Shown: positions 28,682 through 41,801, counted from the first letter of the stretch. The stretch is DNA of 64,000 nucleotides from Malaya genurostris (GCF_030247185.1 NC_080572.1:89221435-89285434), one strand, 5' to 3'. Notes: generated by a model not told the origin, from the sequence alone. Numbers and translations are program-made.

Positions 28682-31173
28682 CACAACAGCAAAAGAATTG
28701 TAACAATCTCGATGTGATTATCAATTGATGTGCAAAAAATTTAGGCGTACTGAACATCAAATGCAATAATTTTCTATTTCCGAGAAATGTGGCAGATAAA
28801 TCACACTTTTATATTTTTACTGTAGATGAAATCTGAAAAACGCAACCAGCGATAATCGTTATCACGTTCATTGATCAATACATAACGTCGCTACTAGTAC
28901 GCACACTAGTGCATAACTACACGAATAAAGCGCGGTACTTGCGACATCATATATTACACGTCGAGCGTGATAATAATGATTGTCGTAAGCAGTATTTTCC
29001 AGTTTCAACCGAGGGGGACGACAGATCCGGATAATACCAATAAAATGAAAAAAAGTCGTCAAAATATAATGAAATTGCATTTATCTCTAATAAGACATCT
29101 AATTGTTCAATAGCGTATCTAACCGTTCAGAAGCGTGTCTAACCGTTAGTAAGAAAGTCGAAGCACATGCGATCTCTTGAAGAGTTTTTTTATATTTATT
29201 AGTGACATTGAACGAGTTGTCAAGGTGGATAAATAAATCAAGAAAAGTGATGGTTGAAAATTATGTTTTTAGTATATTGTATTCATTAAGTGAATAGTTC
29301 AATTTATTTGGCATGAATTCGGAACTGCACGGTCTTTAGGGACATAGGAAAACCTAATCATGAGCAAGGATCTATTAAAGAAATGGATTGGTTTCCTTTA
29401 TTTGAAAACATGGAAAATCCGAAACATTTCGTTTGTCACATTTGGAGAGGTATTCTTGAGATACGATAGTGGACGCTCGATAGAAAATGAAAATATGTGC
29501 ATACATGATTTCTCTATGAACTGCATCAATCCTTATCGAAAATTATTAATATTAATTATTATTTATTCATAAAATTATTAAATTATTGATATTTGTTTTG
29601 TATTACTTTTATATCGCAGCCATTATATTTTTGAGATCCACAGTATTTAATGAAAATGACTGAACATCGATCAATAGTTTTTTAGATCAATTTGTGGTAT
29701 GAACATTCCCATTTTATAAGATCTCTGTCACTCCTCCCTTATTAGCAACGTTTCACAGATAAAAACCCTGCGATGAATACGACGACAAAAATGTTATTAG
29801 ACATAAAAATAGTAATGCTTGAATTGTTCACACAATAAAACTGTAGCATGTTTCGTGTAATTCAATTTTTTAACAATATAAGGACAGGCACAAAATGTTA
29901 TTGTTGATATACGTAGTATTTTCCAGGCATTGCTGGGGGCATTCATCCCTGGCACATCGTTTAAGGGGCGGCGAACCACTCCTTGGGACCTTTTGTTTTG
30001 CTCGTCCAAGTGATCTCTCCGGAGATGCAGCTCAGTCTCATTACACCAACGATGGGGGTAGCAAAACTTATTTTGCTACGTGTGTCAAATTTCCTCGGTA
30101 ACACACTGACCATAATAATTGCTATTTGGCTGAAAGTAAAAGCTTATTTACTTTCGAAATATCCAGTACTTTTCGTGACTGTAATGAGAAAATAGTTATC
30201 GACATTCACGATTATGAAAAAGAGGAATTACATCTCACGAGTGCGCTGTGTTTAACTTCCTAGAGCTGCGTTGAATTTTCTATTGAGACAGGATCTGTAT
30301 TGGATGCTTCCGTATATATTTAAAATTTACTAAATCCTCTAGAGAACTTTTACTTCAAAGACCGCTGATTGACTAGAACACATAGTCAACATTATTGTAA
30401 TTCGTACGTTTTCCTTATCCACGTCGAAAAATAATCCTACAAATTATTGATTCCAGTACGCTATTCAGAAAACCTCAATTATCAATTATTATATATATAC
30501 CGTGCCCACTTGGAAGTTACCCTGGGTTCTGTGTCTTAATTTTGGAAATACACGATTTTCTTCTAGTTATAGTGTCAGTTTTATTTACATATGCAAATAC
30601 TGGTATCAATAAAGTATAAAATCACCATGGTTTATATTTTCAACCAGCAAAAACTCAGCAAAAGACGATCGATCCGTCTCCAACCGTTACTATGTGTAGC
30701 AAAGATGAACAAGTGTCTGCAAGGATATGCACAACTGAAAAAAGAGGAGAAATCCTTTCGGATCTGAATTGCATTTGTTAAGTGTCGTCCCCCTCGGTTT
30801 CAACTGTATCGAGAATAAATCGAAACAACAATTCTTATAAGAATTTATGCATCTTTTCGTGTAATATAACAACCTCTAGAACGAAACCAATACATTTGTT
30901 ATATTACATCAAAATTGCTGCACATCACTACTACCTACTGATGTGCAGCGATAATGATATAATATCACAACAATCTCGGTATCGTTCTAAAGGTTGTAAT
31001 ATTACTCGAAGAGATGCATAATTTAATATCAGAATCATATACAGTGTTCAGATTTATATGCAATATTTCACGAAAACAGATAATTATTGCATTTGATGTT
31101 CAGTACATCTAAATGTTTTGCCCATCAATTAATAATCACATCGAGATTGTTACAATTCTTTTTTTTTGCTGTG
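28682..31173. mobile_element. 2.5-kb TIR element, TA duplication
   Basis: The left end CACAACAGCAAAAGAATTG and right end are inverted over about 115 bp (shared GTAACAATCTCGATGTGATT). A second inverted pair lies inside at 29005-29032 and 30782-30806 (ACCGAGGGGGACGAC). TA flanks both ends. No transposase found. A hairpin MITE (30842-31024) sits in its right arm. Confidence 0.7.
30842..31024. mobile_element. hairpin MITE, arms ~85 bp
   Basis: Almost the whole 183 bp folds on itself: TTATGCATCTTTTCGTGTAA pairs with the right end, and the arms meet around GCTGCACATCA/TGATGTGCAGC near 30920-30950. Confidence 0.65.
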
Positions 31174-32540
31174 TACAAGAAATCACTAAGCACTCACCAG
31201 AGATTAACTAATCAATCCCATCAGTAATTTTCCGAGAAACGCTATCACCATGGTGCACCATGTTCACCTTAAAACAAAAAGTTAATCGAAATGGCCGTTG
31301 AAATGCATTTAGTCACTTTGATGTAAATATATACTGTATCGATTCTGTGTTGCTTGGTTGTCCAAAAGTATTAAAAGCTGTTATTTCAAAAGTTTATACT
31401 CTCAAATTCAATTATTTTGAAATCAGAAAAAGTTTCAATTGTAAATTTTTACACTTATTTTAAACGTCTTTCTACACTGAAATGAAAATCTTTTTTCTAT
31501 TCATTAAATGTGTCATATGAATCAATTTTTTTCATTTATTATAGAAGTCATATGGAAACATATAACTATAATTGATAGTGTATATGAAATTTATATAATA
31601 AACAATAACTTTCAAATATCCATAGGCATAGTGAAAATATTGGGAATATCATATATGAGCTGTATGAATGTTCGATGACATGTATATAACAAAATTTAAC
31701 AGTGTAAGATTCAATTTTGGGCATGACGTCATGACGGGAAATACGGAAAAAATAATGATGGCTACCCGAGAACAACGCGTTTTATTCGAGTTGGGATTTC
31801 CGCAACATTTTCTAGACGTTTTGAGTGATATGTATTTTACTTCGTATATATTTTGTACTCAATAATACTTTTTCACTTCAATCAGGTTGTGGTATCGGTT
31901 TATTTGAGTTGGCGAACATCGGAAAGGATTATAATAAAAGTGATATATGATTAGGTGATATGATAATAAAACGGTAATATGTAATGTTTATGTGAATAAA
32001 TATTTTAATTTGTTATGAACAGAACGTTGACTTTGTTTTATTTTATATGGCATATAAAATGGACTACATTAATCTGTATAAATACGTTTCAATATAATAC
32101 CAAATGCATTTCAAAAGGTTTTCCGATATTTCTTATATGATTTGCCTATTTGTGACTATAGAACACGCTAATAGATTCGATTCAGACAAGAATTTTCATT
32201 TGCTATATTGAAATCATATGAGAATAACTTCCAGAAGAATGTTATGCTTCATAGCATTAACATATATACTTGACATGATGTTGAATACATCACATAGCTA
32301 TCATTGAGAATTCCAATAGTGCAAAATCATTACAATATCATATAATGTGAAAGTGATAATTTGGCTCAGTGTAGTTCAATTCAGGATTTTCTGGAGCCTT
32401 TCTAAAGCAAAGATGGATGTTTTCATTAACACAAAAAAAATTTTTGTGTGTACCGGATAGTTATTTACACAGAGAAAAATAACGCTGGTTAATATAAGGA
32501 GAGTAAATATGGTAAATTTGAAAGCTTTCATTGGTTCTTC

Positions 32541-32578
32541 TGTATGTATGTATGTATGTATGTATGTATGTGTGTGTG
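32541..32578. repeat. TATG/TG microsatellite
   Basis: Nine TATG-type units followed by TGTGTGTG. Confidence 0.9.
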
Positions 32579-34180
32579 AAGCCACCATCAGTTCAAGGCA
32601 TTACAAGTGTATGCTGGTAGACTTACAGTAAATCTAAATTTGATTATCAGATAGCTTTCATATAACTATCAACAAAATATTGTCGATAATATATGAAATA
32701 ATATGCTATGATACAATATAACAAATAATGCAACAAACAACATAACCACATGTTGCAATATACTATGATAAAAATTGCGCTTTAGGATGGGCTTCAACCT
32801 ACAAGCCATCTCGAACCCTCTCATTCTGCTACTAACGCAGAAAGCGATAGCATCCAGTCGACGTCGTTCTATTGACTAAATGTCATAATAGACGCTCGTG
32901 CCACACATTTTCGTCAATCGAGATGACGTAGAGGATTTATAATAAGGTTTACAAACATTGGAACAATATAAGAATAATAGCATTTTGGATTGGAATCGCT
33001 GGATACCCAACAAAATTTAAGGATAATCGCCATTTGTACTATTTGTAACAAATTATATACCTGTACGCTAATATTTTTACGTAGTTTTTTTTAACACATA
33101 ATGTAAAATATTGTACGCAAAATTTCAATTTTCAATTTATTTCATTGGAATAGTTACAAAATAACTGGTTTTATTTAATTTATTGAACTGGCTGAAGCTG
33201 CAATTGGTTGTCCTTTCATTGATTTGAATATTTAACAAATATTACCTTTGAATCAACAAGCATTTTATACATTAAAAATAATCCTGAATACTGAAGACAA
33301 AAACCATTACTTTAACTTAAAAGAGTTGAATTATATTTACACAAATTTTAACCTGATTTATTTTCGCATACGTGTTATAAAAATTAAATTATGTGCACAT
33401 TATAAAACGATCAACACTATCACCCGATTCATCAGGAAGGCTGTTGCTTCTAACCATTTAGACACCTCTTGCAATTTCGATAGTTTTTTCGAGTTTTGAT
33501 CTCCTTCGTGAAGTTGGTCGTGTTTTGTATTATATATAGTAGGAAATTTCTTCATATTTCGCCGCTGACTGAAATAACAGAAAGACAATTTGCGGAATAG
33601 TTGAAAAGGTCTTAAGAAACCTAACTCTCCACGCCATGGGGAGTTTTCAAATTTACTACTTAACTTCGAAAAAAAAGCTTTATTGTTGCAGAACCATTAA
33701 AACTTTTTCCAGTGAACATAGGTGCATATTTAATTGTTCTGTATGAACTACACCGATAATAATGGAGATGATCGAATCAAGTGAACGAAAATTTCAATTC
33801 AATGTACTTTCTCATATCAAGCCAAGAACTACACACTTCGAAAAATTATGATCAACGTTCAAGAACATGTAATATTATGTGGTTGAACAATTCATTAAAA
33901 CCAAAAAAGATAGATAGAAATAGAACTTGAATTATTCTATTCTTGGGTTCTAGAAGTTTTTTAAATTTATTAAATCAAGGTGCAATATACAATCTGAGAA
34001 AATCAGAATTTCCCGTGATAATTTTTTGTCTAAAGTTGAAATTACCCTACACTCATACCAGCCGCTTCCTAATTTTGGGTCAAAACCTACCCAAAATCAT
34101 CTAATGTGCATCTCCCCAATTTTAGGTAATGAGTGATGACCTCAAAATTAAGGTAAATGTAAGTTTACCCAAAGTGTTAT

Positions 34181-34900
34181 CACAGACTAACAGACATGAC
34201 AGTATGAGTAAATTCTTATAAAAAATAATTTTTCGTGATGCACTAGCTCCACCTATATTGTACTGCGCGAACTATTTACTATCTGTACACCCCTTGTGTT
34301 ATGTAGAAGTTTTTTTACTAGTTGGTTTCCCCTCGTTTGTCAACACCGATCAGCTGCTTGCAGGGATGCCTGATTTCATCAAAATATTTGAAAATGAATC
34401 GTCATAATAAATTATTGGATTACGTTGATAAAATATTTAACTTTTTCACGTTGTTGGAAGGTAACCATTTATTTGACTCAACGTTGTTCATCTAGACTAT
34501 TTTTTATTGTGTTGGTAGTTTTCACCAGAAATTAAGTGGCGGCAGACCAGAAGCAAGTAAATATTGTAACAAAACGGGTTCGATTTTGTCTTGCGTTGGA
34601 GGATGAGAAATAGGCACAATTATGTATATAGTTTTGGCAATATGTATTAAATCTGTATCCTGCATGAAATTCGCATGGACGTATACAAATCAATAGATTA
34701 CAGGTAATTCTGTATGAATGGCAACTCTGTTGGTAAATGAAAAAAATAAACACAGTCGAGATGACAGACAGGATGTTTTTGATAGGGTAACGTAGCGCCA
34801 TCATGACACATGTGAGTACTGTCCCAAATAAAGGAATATTCGAAATGACCGTTAAAATGATTGAAGAATCTAATTTGAGTGTCCTGTCTGTTAGTCTGTG
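34181..34900 (+). mobile_element. P-like nonautonomous element, copy 1, 7-bp duplication GTGTTAT
   Basis: 720 bp, starts CACAGACTAACAGACATGAC and ends GTCCTGTCTGTTAGTCTGTG. It is flanked by GTGTTAT at 34174-34180 and 34901-34907. The cleanest uninterrupted copy. No coding capacity. Confidence 0.85.
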
Positions 34901-35461
34901 GTGTTATGCCATAACACCGCTACCCATTTTTATGATCAAGTCAAAGTTTGAGTAGATAACGATTTAATTTTAGGTAGCTTATAGAAGAGCTCGACAATGA
35001 ATGATTTCTACTAAAAAAAAGGGAAAACTGATTTTCAGTGTATAATTACGTGAACTTTAAGAACACTACAGACTCTCACTTCAATGAATACTCGCCAAAG
35101 TACTATGACACCAGGATTGCCCATATTTCCATCGAGCACCATTCTTAATCACTGATAAATCAATTTCATATCACCACCACGATACTTATCGAATAAAAAC
35201 TTTAAACTTATAACACTGATTAAAATAAACACTTTATTTACATACTGCAGTTGGTGTTTCTTACAAGTTATCTAATGTTTGGTTTGATTATAGATGACAT
35301 ACTTACAATTATTGAATCGTCAATGCCATTCCTATAAATAGTGTATTAAAATAGTGTGTATTAAACTCTTTCATTGCTCAACATAAAATTATGCGAACTG
35401 TTCTATAATTTATTAGTAGGAATAAATTATTCTCAAAAATTCAAATAACAATTGGTAACAT

Positions 35462-35785
35462 CACAGATAACAGATATACAGACTCGAACAAAATTTTTCC
35501 AAGTCCTGTGTAAATTTTTTTATTTGTTATTCGTTAGAAACACTTCTTCCACCTACTCGACCGTTCGCCGCGAGCTTTCAAAACATTCCACTACGTTCCA
35601 GAACAATAACAAAATTCTTCTATCTGTTATAGAAATATTCCAACTACAACCATTTGAACACTTCTCACACGATTTTTCTAAGTGAATGTCGCACACAAAA
35701 AAGTTGTGTCGTGCAAGTATTCGCCAGATGCTTGAGCAAATTTTACACACAGTTCATATGCGAGCCTGTATATCTGTTTTCTGTG
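35462..35785. mobile_element. second 7-bp-duplication MITE family (CACAGATAACAG ends)
   Basis: 324 bp with inverted ends CACAGATAACAGATATACAG / CTGTATATCTGTTTTCTGTG and duplicated GTAACAT (35455-35461, 35786-35792). The terminal words resemble those of the P-like family (CACAGACTAACAGAC). A fragment of a related end lies near 44170-44200. Confidence 0.75.
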
Positions 35786-36050
35786 GTAACATACATTCAG
35801 TCTAATTCATGACGATGTACATACAGCTTACTAACATTTCAAGCGTAATTGATAGTTATATAAAGTATGACTGGACACCACCCATAAAATCAGGAAAACT
35901 CGCTGTATATTGATTATATGATCTTTCGATAGTCGAAATTCTCAGTTATTTATCGCATTGAATGAAGTTTCATTCAAAATGCGGCTGGCGTATTCTATCA
36001 GTGTACTTATTTTACGAGTTCACAGAATGTTTCAACACTGCCAGAAAGCA

Positions 36051-36321
36051 TCAAATTTCTCGGTTGATTTTTAATTAGGGCGTATAAACAAGTGACAGTT
36101 TCTCTTTAATCACTCTCTCTGTCGATTATTGTGATGTGATTAAAAAGATTTTCTTTGATATCACTATTCTATTTGAAAGTCGAAAGTTTTGGGTATCATT
36201 TCATGCAAAGAGTTGAGTGATAAACGTGGAAACCTCTTGGTAATTAATAGAAGAGAAAGTAAACAAAGAGAAACTGTCACTTGCTCATACGCCCTTTTGA
36301 AAAATTAACCAAGATTTTGAA
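36051..36321. mobile_element. TIR MITE, sister of 8389-8654
   Basis: Same arms (CGGTTGATTTTTAATTAGGG) and interior as the copy at 8389, with scattered substitutions. Confidence 0.7.
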
Positions 36322-36337
36322 ATTTTCACACTGGCAT

Positions 36338-36633
36338 CAGAGATGCTAGATCTACAAACTTGTCTTTAAATCTGCAGATTTCGTATATAGTGCTGCAGAC
36401 ATTTTTTGTTGTGCAGATTTTTATATATGTAGTTTTTCGCAGACTTCGTCCAAATTTAAAGACTTTTGAAATTCCCGCGATCTTTTTTTTGCTTGCCAAG
36501 TCAGTTTTGCGTATCATACTTTATAGAGAAATTGCTGCCAGCAAGGCATACTTGCTGACTGCAGTTTTTTTCAGATTTACAGACTTTTGCAACCCTGTCT
36601 GAAGATATTTGAAACTTAAACCTGGCATCTCTG
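36338..36633. mobile_element. hAT-type MITE, relative of 5227-5485
   Basis: CAGAGATGCTAG and CTGGCATCTCTG ends. The interior matches the 5227 copy in inverse orientation. No convincing duplication remains. Confidence 0.6.
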
Positions 36634-36764
36634 GTGGAAACTGTTTATTTACTATTGCATTAGAAGGTGTTGCTCATTACATTTTATTTGGGACAAACGT
36701 TTGTGATATATTCGATCGATTAATCTGAAGATAAAATAAGATAATTTATTCGCTGTTCTTCTGC

Positions 36765-36780
36765 GTTCTTTCAGTTTTTC
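36765..36780 (+). promoter_or_regulatory. candidate KIN17 initiator
   Basis: TTTCAGTTTTT matches the arthropod initiator and lies 46-50 bases before the start codon. Motif evidence only. Confidence 0.25.
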
Positions 36781-36820
36781 ATAATTCATACCATCCCAGT
36801 TTAAACCTCGTCTGTCGAAA

Positions 36821-38094
36821 ATGGGAAAAGGAAAGGCAGAAGTCGGTACTCCCAAATACCTAGCTAATAAAATGAAGGCCAAAGGTCTACAGAAGTTGAG
36901 ATGGTACTGCCAAATGTGCCAAAAACAGTGCCGGGACGAAAATGGATTTAAATGTCACACAATGAGTGAATCCCATCAGCGCCAGATTCTGCTATTTGCT
37001 GGAAATGCTGGGAAATTTATCGACAGCTTTTCGTCGGAGTTCATGACCGGATATTTACAAATACTTCGCCGTCAGTTCGGAACGAAACGAGTTGCAGCGA
37101 ATAAGGTTTATCAGGAGTATATTTCCGATCGCCATCATCTGCATATGAATGCAACTAAGTGGCATTCTCTGTCTGAATTTGTAAAATACCTTGGCCGAAA
37201 CGGACACTGTGTTGCGGATGAAACCGAGAAGGGTTGGTATATCACATATATAGATAGGGATCCTGAAACGTTGGCTATGCAAGAAAAGATGGCAAAAAAG
37301 CAGAAAATGGACAAAGATGACGCCGAGCGACTAGCCGAGTTCATAGAAGAACAAGTGCGACGCGGGCAGAAAGAGGAAGAACCTGGTACTTCTTATACGG
37401 AACTTAAAAGAGAACGCGAAGAAGAAACCATCAAGATTGATTTGAAATTAGGATCCAATGCAAAAGTAGAAACAAAACCTATTAAATTAGAAAAACGTCC
37501 TTTAGATGTAGCTTCCGAAGTGAAAAAAGAGAAAAAATTTAAACCAGGATCGTCCTCATCCTGCGAGTTTAAGAAACCGTCAGCCTTAGATGAGTTGATT
37601 AAAGAGGAAGAGCTGAAAAAGGAAAAGAGCAATCGAAAAGATTATTGGTTGGCGGAAGGAATCGTTGTAAAACTCGTCACTCAATCACTCGGTGATAAGT
37701 ATTATAAAGAAAAAGGTGTTGTTGTTGAGATGATTGATAAATACCGAGCGAAAATCAGGCTGTTGGAATCGGGAGATAAATTAAAAGTTGATCAAGTGAG
37801 TATTCCTAATGCATTCATAAAAATTTTTCAATATATTTCGAACTATAATCTTTAAAATCTAATCTTTCGCACATCTTTATTTGTTTAAACAAATTTTAGG
37901 CTCATTTAGAAACAGTTATTCCGGCAATTGGTAAGCAAGTTAAGGTGCTTAATGGTGGTTATCGAGGGAACACAGCAGTTCTCAAGGAAATCGACACCGA
38001 TAACTATTGTGTGACAATCGAGATCGCATCTGGTCCACTGAAAGGTCGAATAGTTAATAACGTACAATACGAAGATATAAGTAAGGTATTTTGA
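36821..38094 (+). CDS. kin17: KIN17 DNA/RNA-binding protein, two exons
   Basis: Exons 36821-37795 and 37900-38094 join in phase 0 (donor GTGAGT, acceptor TTTTAG) to give 389 aa, close to the ~390 aa of animal KIN17. Order: N-terminal MGKGKAEVGTPKYLANKMKAKGL; C2H2 finger C30-X2-C33-X12-H46-X5-H52; winged-helix region about 55-160 (GKFIDSFSSEF, WHSLSEFVKYLGR); a Lys/Glu-rich coiled middle; and a C-terminal pair of SH3-like/KOW modules with VKVLNGGYRG and GPLKGR, ending QYEDISKVF. Known: a nuclear protein tied to replication, DNA damage response and spliceosomes. The read-through frame in the intron (VSIPNAF...) is an artefact. Confidence 0.95.
37796..37899 (+). other. KIN17 intron
   Basis: 104-bp GT-AG intron. 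Splicing restores the conserved DKLKVDQ-AHLETVIPAIGK junction. Confidence 0.93.
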
Positions 38095-38106
38095 ACGAGA
38101 GTTGGA

Positions 38107-38112
38107 ATAAAT
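38107..38112 (+). terminator. KIN17 polyadenylation signal
   Basis: AATAAA 12 bases after the stop codon; overlapping ATAAA words follow. Confidence 0.6.
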
Positions 38113-38984
38113 AAACAGATAATGATGCATTCTCCCCAATGTTTTTGTTTTCGACACATAGCTTTCTTAAGCAGCATTTGATTACTTAAGCAGATAACAA
38201 ACAAACTATATTATAACATTTTTGGTAATTGCTTCGAGACTAATGAAGTCAGTAGATATTTTATGTCTGAAGTGAAAATGACAGATTTTCTTTGTTTACT
38301 TTCTCTCGATTATTATGGTGTTCTTAACAATTCTTCTCTTTTGCTATTTGCAGAGAATAATAACTAAAACTATCCTCTTATAATTTACACTGAAGAAATT
38401 ATTGAAATATACATGAATATTTCGTAATAATTAAAAGAAAGAACAAAAAGAGTCATTTGCCCTAATCTAATCTAATCTAATGTTCATCGATATTTTTGTA
38501 ATGTACCATAGAACATAATCCACCTAGTGACGATGCCTTTTTGTTGGATTGTTCAAAATAACGTTACCTAAACTTTTTGATGAAAACAAGTAAGCTTCTT
38601 TGAGCATAAGACAGACCTACTAACAACTGGTTTTCGGACTAGTTTTGAAGACTTAGTAGAGGGTTTTGTTGTCATTTGCAATGTCGAATCCGAAGAAAAG
38701 ATGAGTCCATTGCATCTAATCTAAGAATGTTAAACTTGGTTTAGACTTCTTCGATGAAATTTAGTGTATATCACATGCATGCACAATAATTTTGCGATCA
38801 CCTTAACTGTTTCGTATTTACAGCATGAATATGTAACACCCGGTCATATAGGTCTTGTTTCAAAAGTCGATTTTCTTAGAGGTAGCAAAGTGAATTCCGA
38901 GTCAAATACCAGACGAGCTACGAAAACATGATGATACGTTAGAAAGTATTTCATATTCGTATTACTGCTTACTTGCGTTTTTCC

Positions 38985-39790
38985 AGAATTATCGTTCAAC
39001 AAAATAAATTCAAATGTTTTGCATGATGAAAAGCATTATTCGAACAACATTTTGTATTTTTTTCGTGGAAAGATATTGAGAAATAAGTCGTTGAAGAGGT
39101 ATTTTTGAGGACGCTTCTTAAAAGTCATGATTTGCGGTGTCCACTGTATCTCAACGCAGACAAATCAGAAGTGAACAAATGAACGCAGCATAGTTAGAGA
39201 AGTTTTTCTAGACCCCAACGTTTCTGTTTGATTTTTTTTAATTTTTTTTTAATTTTTGGTGGTTGTTTAAAGTGAAAACTGCGATTTTTAACAAAAAATC
39301 GCCATTTTGTAGTTGTTAAACCTCCCCAAAGTAACAAACAATAAAAAGGAAAACGTTGGGACCGGGTTTTTTATATGTAGAAAGTGTGTGCAAAATTTGA
39401 AAAATAAGATGACGATGGACACGGACTTTCAAAACCTGCTTTCAAGAAAAACGCGTTTGAGGTATTTTGTCTATAAAATCAATGGAAACAATTAATTACT
39501 CCAGGGACCCCATTGGTTCTAACTTTTTCAAAAATCATATTTTTTTTCTTTTATAGTTTATTATAATGAAACATTTCAAGAATGTTTTGTCAAGTTTTGA
39601 AGTCAATCGAAGTAGAAATCTTAGGCCTGTGCGCCGAGCTCTTGCTTCTTCGTAGAATGAGATGGCCATAGATAAAGGTTCATAACTTCCAGAGTTTCGT
39701 TCCTTGAAAATTTCACAGAAAATTCTTAAAATGTTTTACAATAAGAAAATTTAAAGAAAATAATAAATTTTGATTTTTTAAAAGTGTTAG
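38985..39790. repeat. dispersed repeat, empty-site paralog of 5810-7790
   Basis: Matches 5860-6089 joined directly to 7266-7750. The junction AGAGAAGTTTTTCTAGACC at 39194-39212 is uninterrupted, so this is the pre-insertion site of the ORF1-only retroposon. Confidence 0.75.
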
Positions 39791-40192
39791 ACCCTACCCG
39801 CCCCTTAAAAGTAGTTCAAATTGAACTGCCATCTCGCGTCTAGCAGTTCAATTCAAACCGCTGACTTAGCACTGATTATCCGAAGGCGAAACGTGAGGAA
39901 ATAGAACAAATATGTGCTTTTGCACAAACAACAAAATCCCTAAATATTCAATAGGAATTGGCTTTTAGTGTAGTATCCGTGTATCGACATCAAGGTTATG
40001 ACAAGAAAATGAAATGAAATGTGAAATCATCATGGTTCCAACACAAAGTGGCTTGCGGAAATTCTTAGACTTGGACCAAAAGTCGTGAAAGGCGAAGTGC
40101 AATCTATGTTGCAAGAAATATACGTATACTGGTGATACAACAAATTTATGGAAAAACCTTTCTGGTACATCATAAAATAACGGCACAAGTAT

Positions 40193-40290
40193 CAATTGAT
40201 ACTTACAGATATCGATACTTTATTGCCTTTTGATACTTTGTATCGATACGATACTTTGTATCCCGATACCCTAGGTATCGATACTATGCC
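40193..40290. repeat. cluster of TATCGATAC-type palindromic words
   Basis: Several variants of TATCGATACTTTG/GATACTTTGTATCGA in about 100 bp. Borders and origin are unclear. Confidence 0.5.
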
Positions 40291-40604
40291 TTCCGAGTAC
40301 CAACCCATAGAACGTGGACGATTTGGTTTTCCGTATGTTGATCAGATGATCTCCAGGTGGCCTTGTGGTTATCTTTGCTGGGGAAGAAAGTGTTCGGAAT
40401 ACCATTCCACGGGAAGCAGCAAAATTCACGCATCGTTGGACGTTATCGATGGATGCAGGCTCTCCAGCCCGATTCGGGACCGTTCACAAACTACGTATCC
40501 GACCAAAATCTGGTACTTTTTAATCTCTCCCTCCCCCCTCGTAGACTTTCGTAGATTTTTCAAATACCCCCTTTTTTAAATTTTTCAGTGAGAGGTAGTA
40601 TTAC

Positions 40605-41311
40605 CACAGACTAACAGACATGACAGTATGAGTAAATTCTTATAAAAATAATTTTTCGTGATGCACTAGTTCCACCTATATTATACTGCGCGAACTATTT
40701 ACTATCTGTACACCCCTTGTGTTATGCAAAAGTTTTTTTACTAGTTGGTTTCCCCTCGTTTGTCAACACCGATCAGCTGCTTGCAGGGATGCCTGATTTT
40801 AGCAAAATATTTCAAAATGAATCGTCACAATAAATTATTGGATTACGTTGATAATATGTTTAACTTTTTCGCGATGTTTTAAGGTAACCATTTATTTGTT
40901 CATCTAGACTATTTTTTATTGTTTTGGTAGTTTTCACCCGAAATTAAGTGGCGGCAGACCAGAAGCAAGTAAATATTGTAACAAAACGGGTTCGATTTTG
41001 TATTGCGTTGGAGAATGAGAAGTAGGCACAATTATGTACATAGTTTTGGCAATATGTATTAAATCTGTATCCTGCATGAAATTCGCATGGACGTATACAA
41101 ATCAATACATTATAGGAAATTCTGTATGAATGGCAACCCTGTTGGTAAATGAAAAAAAAAACTCAGTCTAGATGACAGACAGGATGTTTTTGATAGGGTA
41201 ACGTGGCGCCATCATGACACATGTGAGTACTGCCCCAAATAAAGGAATATTCGAAATGACCGTTGAAATGATTGAAGAATCTAATTTGAGTGTCCTGTCT
41301 GTTAGTCTGTG
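40605..41311 (+). mobile_element. P-like nonautonomous element, copy 2, 7-bp duplication GTATTAC
   Basis: 707 bp with the CACAGACTAACAGAC...GTTAGTCTGTG ends. GTATTAC occurs at 40598-40604 and 41312-41318. It is only 28 bp from copy 3. Confidence 0.85.
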
Positions 41312-41801
41312 GTATTACTTCGTCCGCAGTCACTAATAGCACAGACTAACAGACATGACAGTATGAGTAAATTCTAATAAAAATTATTTTTCGTGATGCA
41401 CTAGTTCCACCTATATTGTACTGCGCGAACTATTTACTATCTGTACACCCCTTGTGTTATGTAAAAGTTTTTTTACTAGTTGGTTTCCCCTCGTTTGTCA
41501 ACACCGATCAGCTGCTTGCAGGGATGCCTGATTTCATCAAAATATTTGAAAATGAATCGTCACAATGATTTATTGGATTACGTTGATAATATATTTAACT
41601 TTTTCTTGATGTTGGAGGGTAACCATTTATTCGACTCAAATTTGTTCATCTAGACTATTTTTTATTGTGTTGGTAGTTTTCACCCGAAATTAAGTGGCGG
41701 CAGACCAGAAGCAAGTAAATATTGTAACAAAACGGGTTCGATTTTTTATTGAGTTGGAGGATGAGAAGTAGGCGCAATTATGTATATAGTTTAGGCAATA
41801 T

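Larger units (their letters stand above)
31174..35454. other. AT-rich intergenic DNA with microsatellite
   Basis: No gene recognised outside the P-like copy at 34181-34900. A (TATG)n/(TG)n microsatellite lies at 32541-32578. A possible 900-bp element (31472-32372) has only CTACACTGA/TCAGTGTAG ends and many CATATGA words, so it is not called firmly. Confidence 0.4.

Noticed and set aside
31472..32372. Possible 900-bp element with CTACACTGA ends
   Set aside because: The inverted ends are nine bases only and no target duplication is visible.
37796..37855. Read-through C-terminus of KIN17 (VSIPNAFIKIF...)
   Set aside because: The GTGAGT donor and the conserved exon 2 show that this is intron.
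38270..38470. Degenerate copy of the 5526-type MITE
   Set aside because: Only short shared words (CTTTGTTTACTTTCTCTC); the arms cannot be paired well enough to set borders.
38464..38483. (CTAAT)4 resembling a telomeric-type run
   Set aside because: Only four units, with no flanking array.
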